DNA from: Betaproteobacteria bacterium
GTDB lineage: Bacteria > Pseudomonadota > Gammaproteobacteria > Burkholderiales > Rhodocyclaceae
Direction of reading: 5' to 3'
NCBI GenBank assembly: GCA_020621865.1
Contig: JAHRYW010000004.1
Coordinates: forward strand, 1-64,000
DNA: 64,000 bases
Part shown: positions 37,339-46,809 of the stretch, in pieces
How positions within the stretch are numbered: position 1 is the first letter of the stretch
How the letters are laid out: every line of letters begins with the position of its first letter
The notes under the pieces: model-generated
Database searches by the model: none
Told to the model about the DNA's origin: nothing
The model's input: only the letters and a program-made list of their open reading frames with translations
Position numbers and translations under genes: made by a program

Positions 37339-37791
37339 ATGCCCCAGCCTTTTACACTCCAACCCCTCCTCGAACTGATGCAAACCCGGGCGGACGAGGC
37401 GACCCGCAAACTGGGCCAGTTGATTGCTGCCGAGCAAAGCCAGCGCAGTCGCCTGCAAATGCTCGAACAGTACCGGGAAGAATACGCGCAGCGCCTGTGC
37501 GAGGCCACCTTGCAAGGCGTTACCCGGCTCGTCCTGCGCAACTACCAGGATTTCCTGGCCCGTATCGACGATGCTATCGAGCAACAGCGAATTGCGGTTC
37601 AGAACTCGGAACTCAACAAAAAAGCCGGACAGGATCAGTGGCAGACCCAAAACAAGCAACTCAAGGCCATAGATACGCTCTCCCAACGCCACGATGCACG
37701 CGAACGCCACCGGGAAAACAAGCAGGAGCAAAAATTGCAGGATGAGTTCTCCACCCGGAAATATGGCCTCAAAGACGGAGCAGACTCCTAA
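37339..37791 (+). CDS. fliJ: Flagellar export protein FliJ
   Basis: This 150-residue, almost entirely coiled-coil protein is rich in Gln, Glu and Arg (LLELMQTRADEATRKLGQLI; RLQMLEQYREEYAQRL; RHDARERHRENKQEQKLQDE). The EQKLQDE near the end is the FliJ C-terminal signature area. It fits into the FliI hexamer like F1 gamma and links it to FlhA. The position after fliI is standard. Confidence 0.92.
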   Translation: MPQPFTLQPLLELMQTRADEATRKLGQLIAAEQSQRSRLQMLEQYREEYAQRLCEATLQGVTRLVLRNYQDFLARIDDAIEQQRIAVQNSELNKKAGQDQWQTQNKQLKAIDTLSQRHDARERHRENKQEQKLQDEFSTRKYGLKDGADS

Positions 37792-37856
37792 GTCCAAAAT
37801 CCGGGCACGCATATTGCTGACCACCCCATGCAATTTCAATTCTCCGAGGATTAGGC

Positions 37857-39038
37857 ATGGGTCTGAGCGTCATTTCCACCACGAGTGCCAGCAGCAGCCT
37901 TGCTGCATCACCGGCCGCCGGCGTACTTGCTGAGGGCTTGCCCGGAGAATTCGCCAGCCTGCTCTCGGGACAAGCCTTGGCGGCACTGATGTCGCAACCC
38001 GGAATCGGCAACGCAGGCGGAACCGATACCACGGAAGTCCATCGCCGCGATGATGCCAGCAAAGACGCTGAAAACAGCGGGATCGTCGGCATGGACCCAG
38101 CCGCCCTGGTCGCCATGTTGGGGCACGCCCAATTGCAAACCGCCTCGACCCCACATAGTGAATTTGGCGACGGGCTGAATATGCCTGACAACGCCCAATT
38201 GCCCGCCGGCACTCCATCGCTTGGCGCAAACGACGAGGCGCCAAGTATTCCGAGCAACCCCCAATTGGGGGCCGACTTGCCCACTCGGGTAGATAGCCAA
38301 ATTAATCAACCCGCTGGTTCGTCGGCAAACAGCCTATCTCGCACAACCGGCGCCCTGCTCAACCTCCCGACGGAAGCCAAACCAGACGCAAGGGGCCAAT
38401 TACCTTCCGCGGCATCCTGGCTCAGCAATAAGTCAGCGCTGGGGTCAGGCAACAACCAGTTGCCGGTAATTGCAGCGTCGCCTGAAAGGGCGGCAATTAT
38501 TGCCGGCGAACACCCTGCCCCCCCAGACGGAATCACATCATTCGCCGGGAGCCTGACTGCCGCCGCGCAGCAACGAGGCATCTCAACGGAAATCCAAACG
38601 ACCACCACCAAGCCCACCCATGTGGAAACCTGGCCCCAACAATTTAGTGAAAAGATTGTCTGGATGGCCAAAAATGATCAACAAGCCGCACAGATCAATA
38701 TCTCACCACCCCAACTCGGCCCGGTGCAAATCACCCTCAATCTCAACGGAGACAGCGCAAACGTCCTTTTTGCATCGCCTCACGCCGAAGTCCGCCAAGC
38801 CATCGAAAGTTCATTGCCGCAACTACGTGAAATGCTTGCTTCTGCAGGTATATCTTTGGGGGAAAGCAATGTTGGTGCAAACCTGGCGCAGCAAAACCAG
38901 AACAATCAGTTCATGATGGCCGACAAGAACCAATCAACCCTTGAAAACGCTATACTCCCGGCAAATGAGACTGCGCCAACTGCTAGTTCTGGCCAGCTTC
39001 CAAAAGCAGGGCGCGGTCTCGTAGACCTGTTCGCCTAA
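37857..39038 (+). CDS. fliK: Flagellar hook-length control protein FliK
   Basis: This 393-residue protein is low-complexity to about residue 245. It carries imperfect internal repeats around 90-145 (AQLQTASTP, AQLPAGTPS, PQLGADLPT). The FliK C-terminal domain (about 255-345) has AAQINISPPQLGPVQITLNL and ESSLPQLREMLASAGISLGE. It is secreted during hook growth and its C terminus contacts FlhB to switch export to filament proteins. The standard place between fliJ and fliL makes this the main FliK; a second FliK-like protein is at 26823. Confidence 0.94.
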   Translation: MGLSVISTTSASSSLAASPAAGVLAEGLPGEFASLLSGQALAALMSQPGIGNAGGTDTTEVHRRDDASKDAENSGIVGMDPAALVAMLGHAQLQTASTPHSEFGDGLNMPDNAQLPAGTPSLGANDEAPSIPSNPQLGADLPTRVDSQINQPAGSSANSLSRTTGALLNLPTEAKPDARGQLPSAASWLSNKSALGSGNNQLPVIAASPERAAIIAGEHPAPPDGITSFAGSLTAAAQQRGISTEIQTTTTKPTHVETWPQQFSEKIVWMAKNDQQAAQINISPPQLGPVQITLNLNGDSANVLFASPHAEVRQAIESSLPQLREMLASAGISLGESNVGANLAQQNQNNQFMMADKNQSTLENAILPANETAPTASSGQLPKAGRGLVDLFA

Positions 39039-39068
39039 TAACTCAGGGACATCTAGAGAGGTAAATCA

Positions 39069-39638
39069 ATGGCCAAGGATGCCAAACCAGCGGAGGAGGG
39101 GGCAGAGGCCCCGCCCAAAAAGCGCAAAAAACTGTTGATCATCATCCTTGCCGCTGTGCTCGTACTGGTTCTTGGCGGCGGTGGCGCCGCGTACATGCTG
39201 CTGAAAAAGAGCGACCATCCGGAAGACGGTGACGAAGAAGTCGCCGAAGAAAGCGCCAAGCCTAAAAAGAAGGACAAGAAAAAGGACCATGCGGCGCCAC
39301 CGGTTTTCGTCAATCTCGAGCCCTTTACCGTCAATCTCGTACCGGAAACCGGTGACCAGTACCTTCAGGTCGCCCTGTCGCTTGAACTGGAAGATGCGAC
39401 GGAAGAGGCAGGCCTGAAGGCCCAAATGCCAAAGATTCGCAACAATCTGACCTTGTTGCTGTCTTCCAAGAAAGCATCCGAATTGTTGCCCAAGGAAGGC
39501 AAGGAGCATTTGGCCGAGACTCTCAAGGACGAAATAAATTCCGTCATCGAGCCGCCCAAGAAAAACAAAAAGGGCGAGGTGACGGTGCCCGAAGGGCCAG
39601 TCAAATCCGTTTTGTTTACCTCATTCATCATTCAGTAA
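39069..39638 (+). CDS. fliL: Flagellar basal-body-associated protein FliL
   Basis: This 189-residue protein has a Lys-rich cytosolic start (about 1-22), one membrane segment (LLIIILAAVLVLVLGGGGAA) and a charged linker. A periplasmic domain follows (FVNLEPFTVNLVPE; QYLQVALSLELED; MPKIRNNLTLLLSSK). FliL surrounds stators and supports torque. GAGAGG precedes the ATG. It is followed by fliM after 6 bases. Confidence 0.95.
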   Translation: MAKDAKPAEEGAEAPPKKRKKLLIIILAAVLVLVLGGGGAAYMLLKKSDHPEDGDEEVAEESAKPKKKDKKKDHAAPPVFVNLEPFTVNLVPETGDQYLQVALSLELEDATEEAGLKAQMPKIRNNLTLLLSSKKASELLPKEGKEHLAETLKDEINSVIEPPKKNKKGEVTVPEGPVKSVLFTSFIIQ

Positions 39639-39644
39639 GGAGCC

Positions 39645-40661
39645 ATGGCGGGCGACTTTCTCTCACAGGACGAGGTTGACGCCCTTCTCAAGGGTGTCAC
39701 CGGTGAGGCCGACGAACCCGAAGAAAACGAGGGCGACGGCGGGGGCATTCGCGCCTATAACATCGGCACGCAAGAGCGCATTGTCCGCGGGCGCATGCCA
39801 ACGCTCGAACTGGTCAATGAACGTTTTGCCCGCTACCTGCGGATTGGCCTTTTCAACTACATGCATCGCAACGCGGAGATATCTGTCGGCCCGATCCGCG
39901 TGCAGAAATACAGCGAGTTCATTCGCAACCTTGTCGTTCCGACCAACCTCAATCTGGTAATCGCCAAGCCATTGCGGGGCACGGCACTGTTCGTGTTCGA
40001 TCCCAATCTGGTTTTTTTGGTGGTGGACAATATGTTTGGTGGTGATGGCCGCTTCCACACCCGGGTTGAAGGGCGGGACTTCACGCCCACCGAACAACGC
40101 ATCATCCAGGGGCTACTCAACGTCGTATTCACCGAGTACAGCAAATCCTGGAAACCCGTCTACGATATCAACTTCGAATACATACGTTCGGAGATGAACT
40201 CCCAGTTCGCCAATATTGCGACGCCATCGGAAATCGTCGTCTCGACGACCTTTACCCTGGAGTTCGGCGGAGCCACCGCAGACATGCACATCTGCTTCCC
40301 CTACTCGATGCTGGAGCCGATTCGCGACCTCTTGTACAGTACGATGCAGAGCGATCAACTGTCATCCGACAAACGCTGGATCGTCACATTACGCAAGCAG
40401 CTTCAAGGCGCGGAGGTCGAAATCGTCGCGCAACTGGGTTCCGGGAAAATTACGCTTGGCCAGATACTAAAACTGAACGTTGGAGACGTCATCCCGCTCC
40501 AGATCCCGGAAAAAATCGAAGCCCTGGTCGACAGCGTCCCCCTCATGGAATGCACCTATGGCCAAGTCAATGGACAATACGCCCTAAAGGTGGATCGCTT
40601 CATCGCCACACCGCCCGAAGCACCGCTTGCCGAGTCGGCAACAGGAGAAAAAAATGGCTGA
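39645..40661 (+). CDS. fliM: Flagellar motor switch protein FliM
   Basis: This 338-residue protein has the N-terminal CheY-P-binding segment FLSQDEVDALLKGV. The middle domain carries the GGxG-type motif MFGGDGRFHTRVEGRDFTP, and the C-terminal SpoA domain reads LGSGKITLGQILKLNVGDVI. It forms the C ring with FliG and FliN and reverses rotation on CheY binding. It overlaps the fliN start by 8 bases. Confidence 0.97.
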   Translation: MAGDFLSQDEVDALLKGVTGEADEPEENEGDGGGIRAYNIGTQERIVRGRMPTLELVNERFARYLRIGLFNYMHRNAEISVGPIRVQKYSEFIRNLVVPTNLNLVIAKPLRGTALFVFDPNLVFLVVDNMFGGDGRFHTRVEGRDFTPTEQRIIQGLLNVVFTEYSKSWKPVYDINFEYIRSEMNSQFANIATPSEIVVSTTFTLEFGGATADMHICFPYSMLEPIRDLLYSTMQSDQLSSDKRWIVTLRKQLQGAEVEIVAQLGSGKITLGQILKLNVGDVIPLQIPEKIEALVDSVPLMECTYGQVNGQYALKVDRFIATPPEAPLAESATGEKNG

Positions 40662-41094
40662 CGAACAGGAAAATAACGAAAACAACATGGTCGAGGAAGA
40701 ACAAATCAGCGAAGACGATTGGGCGGCAGCCATGGCCGAACAAGCCATCAGTGAAGCTCCTGTGGCCCAAGCTGCCCAACCTGCGGACATTTTTCCGTCA
40801 TTCGGCGGAAATGCGGGAAGCGCAGGCATCATGAACGAACTCGACATGATTTTGGACATTCCGGTCCAGATCACTGTGGAACTCGGCCGCACCAAGATCA
40901 CGATCAAAAACCTGCTGCAATTGGCCCATGGATCCGTGGTCGAACTGGATGCCATGGCCGGCGAACCCATGGATGTCATGGTCAACGGAACACTCATCGC
41001 CCAGGGAGAGGTCGTCGTCGTCAACGACAAATTTGGCATTCGACTGACCGATATCATTACGCCGTCAGAGCGGATGCGAAAGCTCAATCGCTAA
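40654..41094 (+). CDS. fliN: Flagellar motor switch protein FliN
   Basis: The start is the ATG at 40654, with AGGAG (40643-40647) before it; a longer frame to 40627 lies inside fliM. The 146-residue protein has an acidic N-terminal tail (about 1-60), longer than in enteric FliN. A C-terminal SpoA domain follows (DIPVQITVELGRTKITIKNL; LDAMAGEPMDVMVNGTLIA; GIRLTDIITPSERM). It forms the base of the C ring and docks FliH. Confidence 0.96.
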   Translation: MADEQENNENNMVEEEQISEDDWAAAMAEQAISEAPVAQAAQPADIFPSFGGNAGSAGIMNELDMILDIPVQITVELGRTKITIKNLLQLAHGSVVELDAMAGEPMDVMVNGTLIAQGEVVVVNDKFGIRLTDIITPSERMRKLNR

Positions 41095-41140
41095 ACGGCA
41101 TTGCCGGTTTGCATTAAGATAGCAGGCTGTTATCACTGGA

Positions 41141-41563
41141 TTGTGGCTTGCCTTGCTCCGCTTTATACCATTCCTGATTTCTCTTCCTGCGCTAGCCGCT
41201 GAACCAGCCTCGCCAGGCATTTCTACCGGCACCTATTTGCAGGCTGCATTGGCGCTTTCGCTGATCGTCGCCTTGCTGGCGGGAACGGCATGGCTAGCAC
41301 GCAAAGTATCTGGCGGAAAGCGATTCGGGCAAGGAGGAATGAAGGTCATCGGTGGCGTTGCCCTCGGCCCAAGAGAGCGTATTGTCCTACTTGAAATCGG
41401 CGAAGAATGGCTGGTTATCGGAATCGTACCGGGGCAGATTCGCACCTTGCATAAACTGCCCAAAGGAACACCATTTCAGGAACTAGGCCTTTCTTCAACA
41501 GAAGGAAAGCCTTTTGCACAGTGGCTAAGCAACATTTCGGAGCGGCGACCCCATGACCAATAA
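41141..41563 (+). CDS. fliO: Flagellar biosynthetic protein FliO
   Basis: This 140-residue protein starts with a hydrophobic signal-like stretch ending LPALAAE and has one further membrane segment (LQAALALSLIVALLAGTAWL). A FliO domain follows (MKVIGGVALGPRERIVLLEI). It helps assemble the FliP ring of the export gate. The start codon is TTG at 41141, uncertain because no strong Shine-Dalgarno is visible. It overlaps fliP by 11 bases. Confidence 0.9.
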   Translation: MWLALLRFIPFLISLPALAAEPASPGISTGTYLQAALALSLIVALLAGTAWLARKVSGGKRFGQGGMKVIGGVALGPRERIVLLEIGEEWLVIGIVPGQIRTLHKLPKGTPFQELGLSSTEGKPFAQWLSNISERRPHDQ

Positions 41564-42302
41564 ACATTGGGCCCTAGCCGCCAGCTTACTCGTCACTGCC
41601 AGCCTGGCCCTGGCCCAGAGCACGGGCGGTTTGCCAGCGCTGACCAGCACGCCGGCGCCTGGTGGCGGGACGACCTATTCCCTGACAATTCAGACACTGC
41701 TGCTGATGACGGCGCTGACCTTCATCCCGGCAATCCTCCTGATGATGACCGGTTTTACCCGCATCGTCATCGTCTTGTCGCTACTACGCCATGCCATCGG
41801 CACCCAGACCGCCCCCCCCAATCAAGTCATTATTGGACTCTCGCTGTTTCTGACTTTTTTCGTCATGAGCCCGGTACTTGAAAGAGTTTACTCAGAAGCC
41901 TACCTCCCTCTATCCGAAAATCGCATCAATATCATGCAAGCTGCCGAGCGTGCAGCTGCACCGATGCGTGGATTCATGTTGAAGCAAACCAGAGAGTCTG
42001 ACCTTGCCCTGTTCGCCGGCATTGCGAAGATAGACAAAATCCAGAACCCAGAAGACACCCCTCTGCGCATTCTTGTCCCGGCATTCGTCATCAGCGAACT
42101 GAAAACGGCCTTTCAGATTGGTTTCATTCTATTCATCCCATTTCTTGTAATCGACATGGTTGTCGCCAGCTTGCTGATGTCGATGGGTATGATGATGATG
42201 TCACCGGTAATGGTTGCCCTGCCATTCAAATTGATGTTATTTGTGCTTGTTGATGGCTGGCACTTGGTCATCGGCTCACTGGTCCAGAGTTTCACACCAT
42301 GA
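41553..42302 (+). CDS. fliP: Flagellar export gate protein FliP
   Basis: This 249-residue protein has a cleavable signal peptide (ALAASLLVTASLALAQS) and four membrane segments. Conserved blocks are LMMTGFTRIVIVLSLLRHAI, GTQTAPPNQVIIGLSLFLTF and PFLVIDMVVASLLMSMGMMM. Five copies with FliQ and FliR form the helical core of the export channel. It overlaps fliQ by ATGA. Confidence 0.97.
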   Translation: MTNKHWALAASLLVTASLALAQSTGGLPALTSTPAPGGGTTYSLTIQTLLLMTALTFIPAILLMMTGFTRIVIVLSLLRHAIGTQTAPPNQVIIGLSLFLTFFVMSPVLERVYSEAYLPLSENRINIMQAAERAAAPMRGFMLKQTRESDLALFAGIAKIDKIQNPEDTPLRILVPAFVISELKTAFQIGFILFIPFLVIDMVVASLLMSMGMMMMSPVMVALPFKLMLFVLVDGWHLVIGSLVQSFTP

Positions 42303-42568
42303 CACCGGGAACCGTCATGGAGATCGGGCGGCAGGCCATTGAAGTAACACTCCTGATATCCGCCCCGATGTTGATCACCGCGCTCGTCATCGGGTTGATC
42401 GTCAGTATTTTTCAGGCAGCCACCCAACTGAATGAATCCACGCTGCAATTCGTGCCCAAACTGGTTGCCATGTTTGTTGTGTTGCTATTGCTGGGGCCAT
42501 GGATGCTGCAGTATCTGATTGATTATATCCAGCGGCTATTTGGCAGTATTCCGCAAATCATCGGTTAG
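42299..42568 (+). CDS. fliQ: Flagellar export gate protein FliQ
   Basis: This 89-residue protein has two membrane hairpin helices (VTLLISAPMLITALVIGLIV; LVAMFVVLLLLGPWMLQYLI) and the conserved FQAATQLNESTLQFVPK between them. Size and position between fliP and fliR are standard. Confidence 0.97.
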   Translation: MTPGTVMEIGRQAIEVTLLISAPMLITALVIGLIVSIFQAATQLNESTLQFVPKLVAMFVVLLLLGPWMLQYLIDYIQRLFGSIPQIIG

Positions 42569-42570
42569 CC

Positions 42571-43356
42571 GTGATCAGCATTGCCTCTACGCAGATTGAC
42601 GCCTGGATTGCCGCATTCATCTTTCCATTGGCCCGGATACTGGCATTTATTGCTACTGCACCGCTCTGGAGCAGCGCAGGTATCCCCAGGCGCACCCGCC
42701 TTATCCTGGCCATCGCCATAGCCACAGCCATCGCTCCCGGGCTGCCCAGCATGCCAACGGTTCAGCCTGCCTCGCTTGCCGGATTGTGGATACTGCTGCA
42801 ACAAATGCTGGTCGGAATTGGAATGGGATTTGCCGCCAAAATTGTCTTTACCGCGTTCGATTTAGCGGGAGAGTTCATTGGTTCCCAAATGGGCCTTGGC
42901 TTCGCAACCTTTTATGACCCTCTGAATTCCGCGCAAACGCCAGTTATTGCCGAATTTATCGGACTATTAGCCTTGCTACTGTTTTTGTCCTTGAACGGAC
43001 ATTTGGTTTACCTGGCTACCCTGGCACAGAGTTTCTCCGCAATTCCGGTCAGTGAAAACCCGCTTGGTGCAGCGTCTTGGCTTAATCTCGTTGAACTTGG
43101 CGGCAAGATATTCTCTGCCGGTCTGCTCATTGCGTTGCCGATCATTGTCGCACTAACGATCACCAATGTGGCCTTGGCCGTTCTGACCCGGGCAGCACCA
43201 CAACTGAATCTGTTTGCACTCGGTTTCCCAATCACCTTAATCGGAGGTTTTCTTGTGCTGGCTGTCAGCCTTGATTACCTTGCTCCACCAATGCAAAGTA
43301 TTTTTGAATTTGCCTTGAGCGCGATGCTTGGATTTATCGCTCCTGGCCCTCGGTAG
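42571..43356 (+). CDS. fliR: Flagellar export gate protein FliR
   Basis: This 261-residue polytopic protein has the FliR order of segments: FIFPLARILAFIATAPLWSS, then GEFIGSQMGLGFATFYDP, and a late block ALGFPITLIGGFLVLAVSL. It starts with GTG two bases after the fliQ stop. It completes the FliP5Q4R1 export gate. It converges with the lipoprotein gene, stop to stop, 7 bases apart. Confidence 0.96.
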   Translation: MISIASTQIDAWIAAFIFPLARILAFIATAPLWSSAGIPRRTRLILAIAIATAIAPGLPSMPTVQPASLAGLWILLQQMLVGIGMGFAAKIVFTAFDLAGEFIGSQMGLGFATFYDPLNSAQTPVIAEFIGLLALLLFLSLNGHLVYLATLAQSFSAIPVSENPLGAASWLNLVELGGKIFSAGLLIALPIIVALTITNVALAVLTRAAPQLNLFALGFPITLIGGFLVLAVSLDYLAPPMQSIFEFALSAMLGFIAPGPR

Positions 43357-43363
43357 TCGTGCA

Positions 43364-43825
43364 TTAATTCATCAGAAACGAGTCCGCCTGCCTCCGCTGG
43401 ACCATTCGGACCACCCCCTCGCCAACCCGCCTTGCTCCGATCGTTTGCGAGTCAATGCCCTCGGTGTATTCCAGAATTTGATAGCTTCCGTAACCTTGCT
43501 CAAACTGCAATTGAGCGGCCCGGCGTTTAAAAATCTGCAGAGACTCACCAGCCCCTCCAGTATGGAATCGCTTCATTTTCAAAGACAACCTATAGGTTTC
43601 TTCATTCAGCTTCGATTCCTCAATTTCCCAATTAGGCGCCAACGGATCGTACACCACATAGGCAGCCGCTCCGATCGCAGCAGCTGCAGCGAGACTAGCC
43701 AGAGACACGGAGGTTGTCGCGGTCAACTGGAGGGTTTTATTGGGTATCAGTGGCGAGCCCCCTCCTGTGGAACTACAACCAGCCAATATCAGGCAGGCCG
43801 CCATCGTAAGCGCCAATAACCTCAT
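43364..43825 (-). CDS. Small lipoprotein of unknown function
   Basis: This 153-residue protein has a lipoprotein signal with lipobox LILAGC (Cys17). A short Ala-rich hydrophobic stretch follows (LASLAAAAAIGAAAYVVY), then a soluble C-terminal part with EQGYGSYQILEYTEGIDSQT. It is the last gene of the flg operon: its ATG overlaps the flgL stop by 4 bases. That coupling suggests a cell-envelope flagellar accessory role, but I recognise no named family. Confidence 0.75.
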   Translation of the reverse strand: MRLLALTMAACLILAGCSSTGGGSPLIPNKTLQLTATTSVSLASLAAAAAIGAAAYVVYDPLAPNWEIEESKLNEETYRLSLKMKRFHTGGAGESLQIFKRRAAQLQFEQGYGSYQILEYTEGIDSQTIGARRVGEGVVRMVQRRQADSFLMN

Positions 43826-44775
43826 AAAATATTGAACAGGCTTAACTGGTTGATTTGCTTGAACGATAATTGAGCGGCTTGCAACTGAGTCTGGTAATTT
43901 GAAAAACGGGAGATGGCTTCGGTGTAATCCAGATCCTGTATCTCCGATAAGCGGGTATCGTAATTAAAATTCACGTCCTTCCCCGCAGCGGTCAAACTAT
44001 CGAGCGAGTTCATTCGAGCCCCGACAGAAGCGCGAACAGTAACAACGTGTGTAATGGCATTCTTGATATCGCCGAAAGCCTGACTATAGCTTGCTTGCGA
44101 ATACGGAACTCCGCTTGACGAATCAAGCTGGTCAATCATGTTCTGAATACTGTCGAACATGCTCCTGCCAATGACAGATCCGGATGCATCCTCGACCTTC
44201 ATAAAGACATCTAGGCCGTTCTCATTGACATTCATGTCTTTGGATGCCGTCACCTGTACTACTTGCTGGCCTGCATCACCGCTATAACTGACATAGGTTT
44301 GAGGCCCCAAGGAATAAGGCGGGGTCGCCGCCGAATTGAGCGAAAAAGGCTGGCTCTCTGAATGATATCCTCCAAAAATATACAAGCCAGTACCATCTTG
44401 CGTATTGGCCAAACCAACAATATTTTGCAGAATTCCCTTCATTTCTACTGCCAGTAAATCGCGCTTCTCGGCAGATTGGGTATCAGCCCCCGCAGATATC
44501 TCGGCAATTCTAGTCAGTGCATCACCTAGCGTACCTAAGGTCGTATCCAGGGTGCCCAAACTGGTTTGGGCAGTTGCCTGATTAGTCAGATATTGCGTGG
44601 TAACGGCTTTTGACTGACTAAGTTTCAATGCTTCCGCAGAACCAATGGGGTCATCTTGCGGAGACAATATCCGACGCCCCGTCGACAGTTGATTCTGGAC
44701 TTTGAATAAATCGGCTTGGCGATCCAGCATCCCTTGAGTTCCGCTATTGAACATCATCGAGTTCGTTACGCGCAT
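43822..44775 (-). CDS. flgL: Flagellar hook-associated protein 3
   Basis: This 317-residue flagellin-like protein begins MRVTNSMMFNSGTQGM, with LQNQLSTGRRI-like VQNQLSTGRRILSPQDDPIG. It ends with DYTEAISRFSNYQTQLQAA, both diagnostic of FlgL. It joins FlgK to the filament. It follows flgK by 15 bases and probably shares its sigma-28 promoter. Confidence 0.96.
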   Translation of the reverse strand: MRVTNSMMFNSGTQGMLDRQADLFKVQNQLSTGRRILSPQDDPIGSAEALKLSQSKAVTTQYLTNQATAQTSLGTLDTTLGTLGDALTRIAEISAGADTQSAEKRDLLAVEMKGILQNIVGLANTQDGTGLYIFGGYHSESQPFSLNSAATPPYSLGPQTYVSYSGDAGQQVVQVTASKDMNVNENGLDVFMKVEDASGSVIGRSMFDSIQNMIDQLDSSSGVPYSQASYSQAFGDIKNAITHVVTVRASVGARMNSLDSLTAAGKDVNFNYDTRLSEIQDLDYTEAISRFSNYQTQLQAAQLSFKQINQLSLFNIL

Positions 44776-44790
44776 GGTGGAAGCCTCCGG

Positions 44791-46791
44791 TTAGCCCAAT
44801 GCCAAAATTGTGTCAAAAAGCTTATTGCCAATTTCAAGTATCTTGGACGACGCTTGGTAGGCCTGTTGGAACTTCATCAGATTGGCCGCCTCTTCATCCA
44901 GATTCACCCCAGACAAGGACTCTCGGGCTGCGGTAGCCTGATCAAGAACTGCTGACTGGGCCTCCAGTTTGACTTTTGCCTCCCGGGCCAAGATGCCGTT
45001 ATCGGCAACCAGGCGAGCATATGCCGATTGGAATGTCGAAGTTCCGCCGGCCACGGTGTTTTGCGTCTGCAATTTCGCCAATAAAAGAGCGTTGCGCGAA
45101 TCCTGAACCCCACCGGCGTTCCTCTGTATCGCAAAACTATCTCCAGCCGCAGGCACTCCCGTGATCGCGAAACTCATCTCGGCAAAAGAAATTTTCGATA
45201 ACTTTGCGCCACCATTCAGCAAGTTAATATTGCCAGAGCCTGCAACAGTGCTTCCATCCGAATAAACTGCCGTCCAGGCCCCGGGAACGCCATTGAGTGT
45301 CGTCGCTGTAGCGGACAAGCTAACAGGCAGGCTGCTTGCGCTATAAGACTGCCCAACCATTCCTTGAGACATCGCCATCGTTCCGGTGTTGGTCATCGAG
45401 GCGCTCGTTCTGACCGGAGCAGCCGCGGCCACCAGGCGTGGGTCTGCGGCAATCTGCACGTTGACACTGATATTCTGCGCGGCATCCGCTACTGGCTGAA
45501 CAGTAAAGCTATCGCCCAAGTTGCCTACCGCCGAGATGGTTAGCGTTACCCCCTCAAAAGTAACAGCCCCTGGGCCGGTCCCTGAGGCAACCGTTTGGTT
45601 GTCGGTCAATCGAGTAACCGAATACGCCCCTCCCGCACCAAAGAGCACTTTATAATTACTAGTGCCCAGATCGGTATGGAAATTACCGCTGAAGTCCGGG
45701 GACGTCGGTGCAGCTATCGGTGCAAAAGCCACCGATAACGAAGCCGATCCAGTATTTTTTGCATTTGCGATCAGTTTCGGGTCGGGAATCGTAAAAAAAT
45801 CACCCACGAATGCTGCATCCCCAGCAATATTACCCATCAAATCCTGACCCAATGCATGCTGTGCGTTGAAGGTCATCGCCAAAGAGGCGGCCACGCGCCC
45901 CAGTTCATTTTCGGCGGAACCTAAGGCCTCATTGCGAAAACGGATCAATCCACCCAGTTCGCCGCCCACCACCAGGGATTCCGGCAGCTCCTGGCTTCCT
46001 CCCGATGTTTTCAGCCCAACCGCAAATTTTGACGGATCACTGGCGGATGCCATAGCGGTCAGCTCCAACTGCTGCGTACCAACGACAAGCTGCTGACCAT
46101 TGCCGATAAAAAGGTTATAGCTTCCATTTGAATTGGTGCTGGTTGACACCTTGATGAGTTTGTTCAGTTCGGTGACCAGTTGATCGCGCTGGTCCAGCAA
46201 ATCGTTGGCCGGTTGCCCATAAGCCGCCTCTGCAACGACCACTCGCTGGTTGATATCAGCGATTTGGGAAGCATAGGTATTGATCTGATTGACCGTGTCA
46301 CTAATTCGCCCATTAACCTGATCGGCCAGCTGGGACAACGTGGAATCTATATTTTGGAAACGGTTGGCCAGGGTTTCGGCGCTTGAAATCATTGACTGGC
46401 GCGATGGCAGCAAAGACGGATTGGTTGAAACGTCCTGAACGCCTGAAAAGAAATCCTGAAGTGCTGGAGACAAACCGGCGTCCGGGTCGGCCAGCATGTT
46501 GTCAATTTGATTGATCAGGCCGTAATAGGCATCCAACTCACTCACTTGGGTCTGAGCGCTATTCACCTGAGCGGTCAGGTATTGATCGTACATGCGCTTG
46601 ACTGTGACGACATGCACACCTTGCCCGATTGCTCCGGAGCCGGTATTGATGGCTACATTGGTCGCCTGAACAGTAGTCTGCCGGCTGTAGCCTGGCGTGT
46701 TTGCATTGACCACATTGTGTTCCGTGGCCAACAAACCCATTTGCGCTGCATTCAGCCCACTAATGCCAATACTGAAAATTCCTGTACTCAT
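44791..46791 (-). CDS. flgK: Flagellar hook-associated protein 1
   Basis: This 666-residue protein has the rod/hook N-terminal signature (SIGISGLNAAQMGLLATEHN, VNANTPGYSRQTT). The FlgK C terminus reads SGVNLDEEAANLMKFQQAYQ. It is somewhat longer than enteric FlgK (547), the extra length being in the middle surface domains, which are rich in Gly, Ser and Thr. A very good sigma-28 promoter lies just before it, so flgKL can be made late, apart from the upstream flg genes. Confidence 0.97.
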   Translation of the reverse strand: MSTGIFSIGISGLNAAQMGLLATEHNVVNANTPGYSRQTTVQATNVAINTGSGAIGQGVHVVTVKRMYDQYLTAQVNSAQTQVSELDAYYGLINQIDNMLADPDAGLSPALQDFFSGVQDVSTNPSLLPSRQSMISSAETLANRFQNIDSTLSQLADQVNGRISDTVNQINTYASQIADINQRVVVAEAAYGQPANDLLDQRDQLVTELNKLIKVSTSTNSNGSYNLFIGNGQQLVVGTQQLELTAMASASDPSKFAVGLKTSGGSQELPESLVVGGELGGLIRFRNEALGSAENELGRVAASLAMTFNAQHALGQDLMGNIAGDAAFVGDFFTIPDPKLIANAKNTGSASLSVAFAPIAAPTSPDFSGNFHTDLGTSNYKVLFGAGGAYSVTRLTDNQTVASGTGPGAVTFEGVTLTISAVGNLGDSFTVQPVADAAQNISVNVQIAADPRLVAAAAPVRTSASMTNTGTMAMSQGMVGQSYSASSLPVSLSATATTLNGVPGAWTAVYSDGSTVAGSGNINLLNGGAKLSKISFAEMSFAITGVPAAGDSFAIQRNAGGVQDSRNALLLAKLQTQNTVAGGTSTFQSAYARLVADNGILAREAKVKLEAQSAVLDQATAARESLSGVNLDEEAANLMKFQQAYQASSKILEIGNKLFDTILALG

Positions 46792-46809
46792 CCTGTCACC
46801 TCTAAGAGG

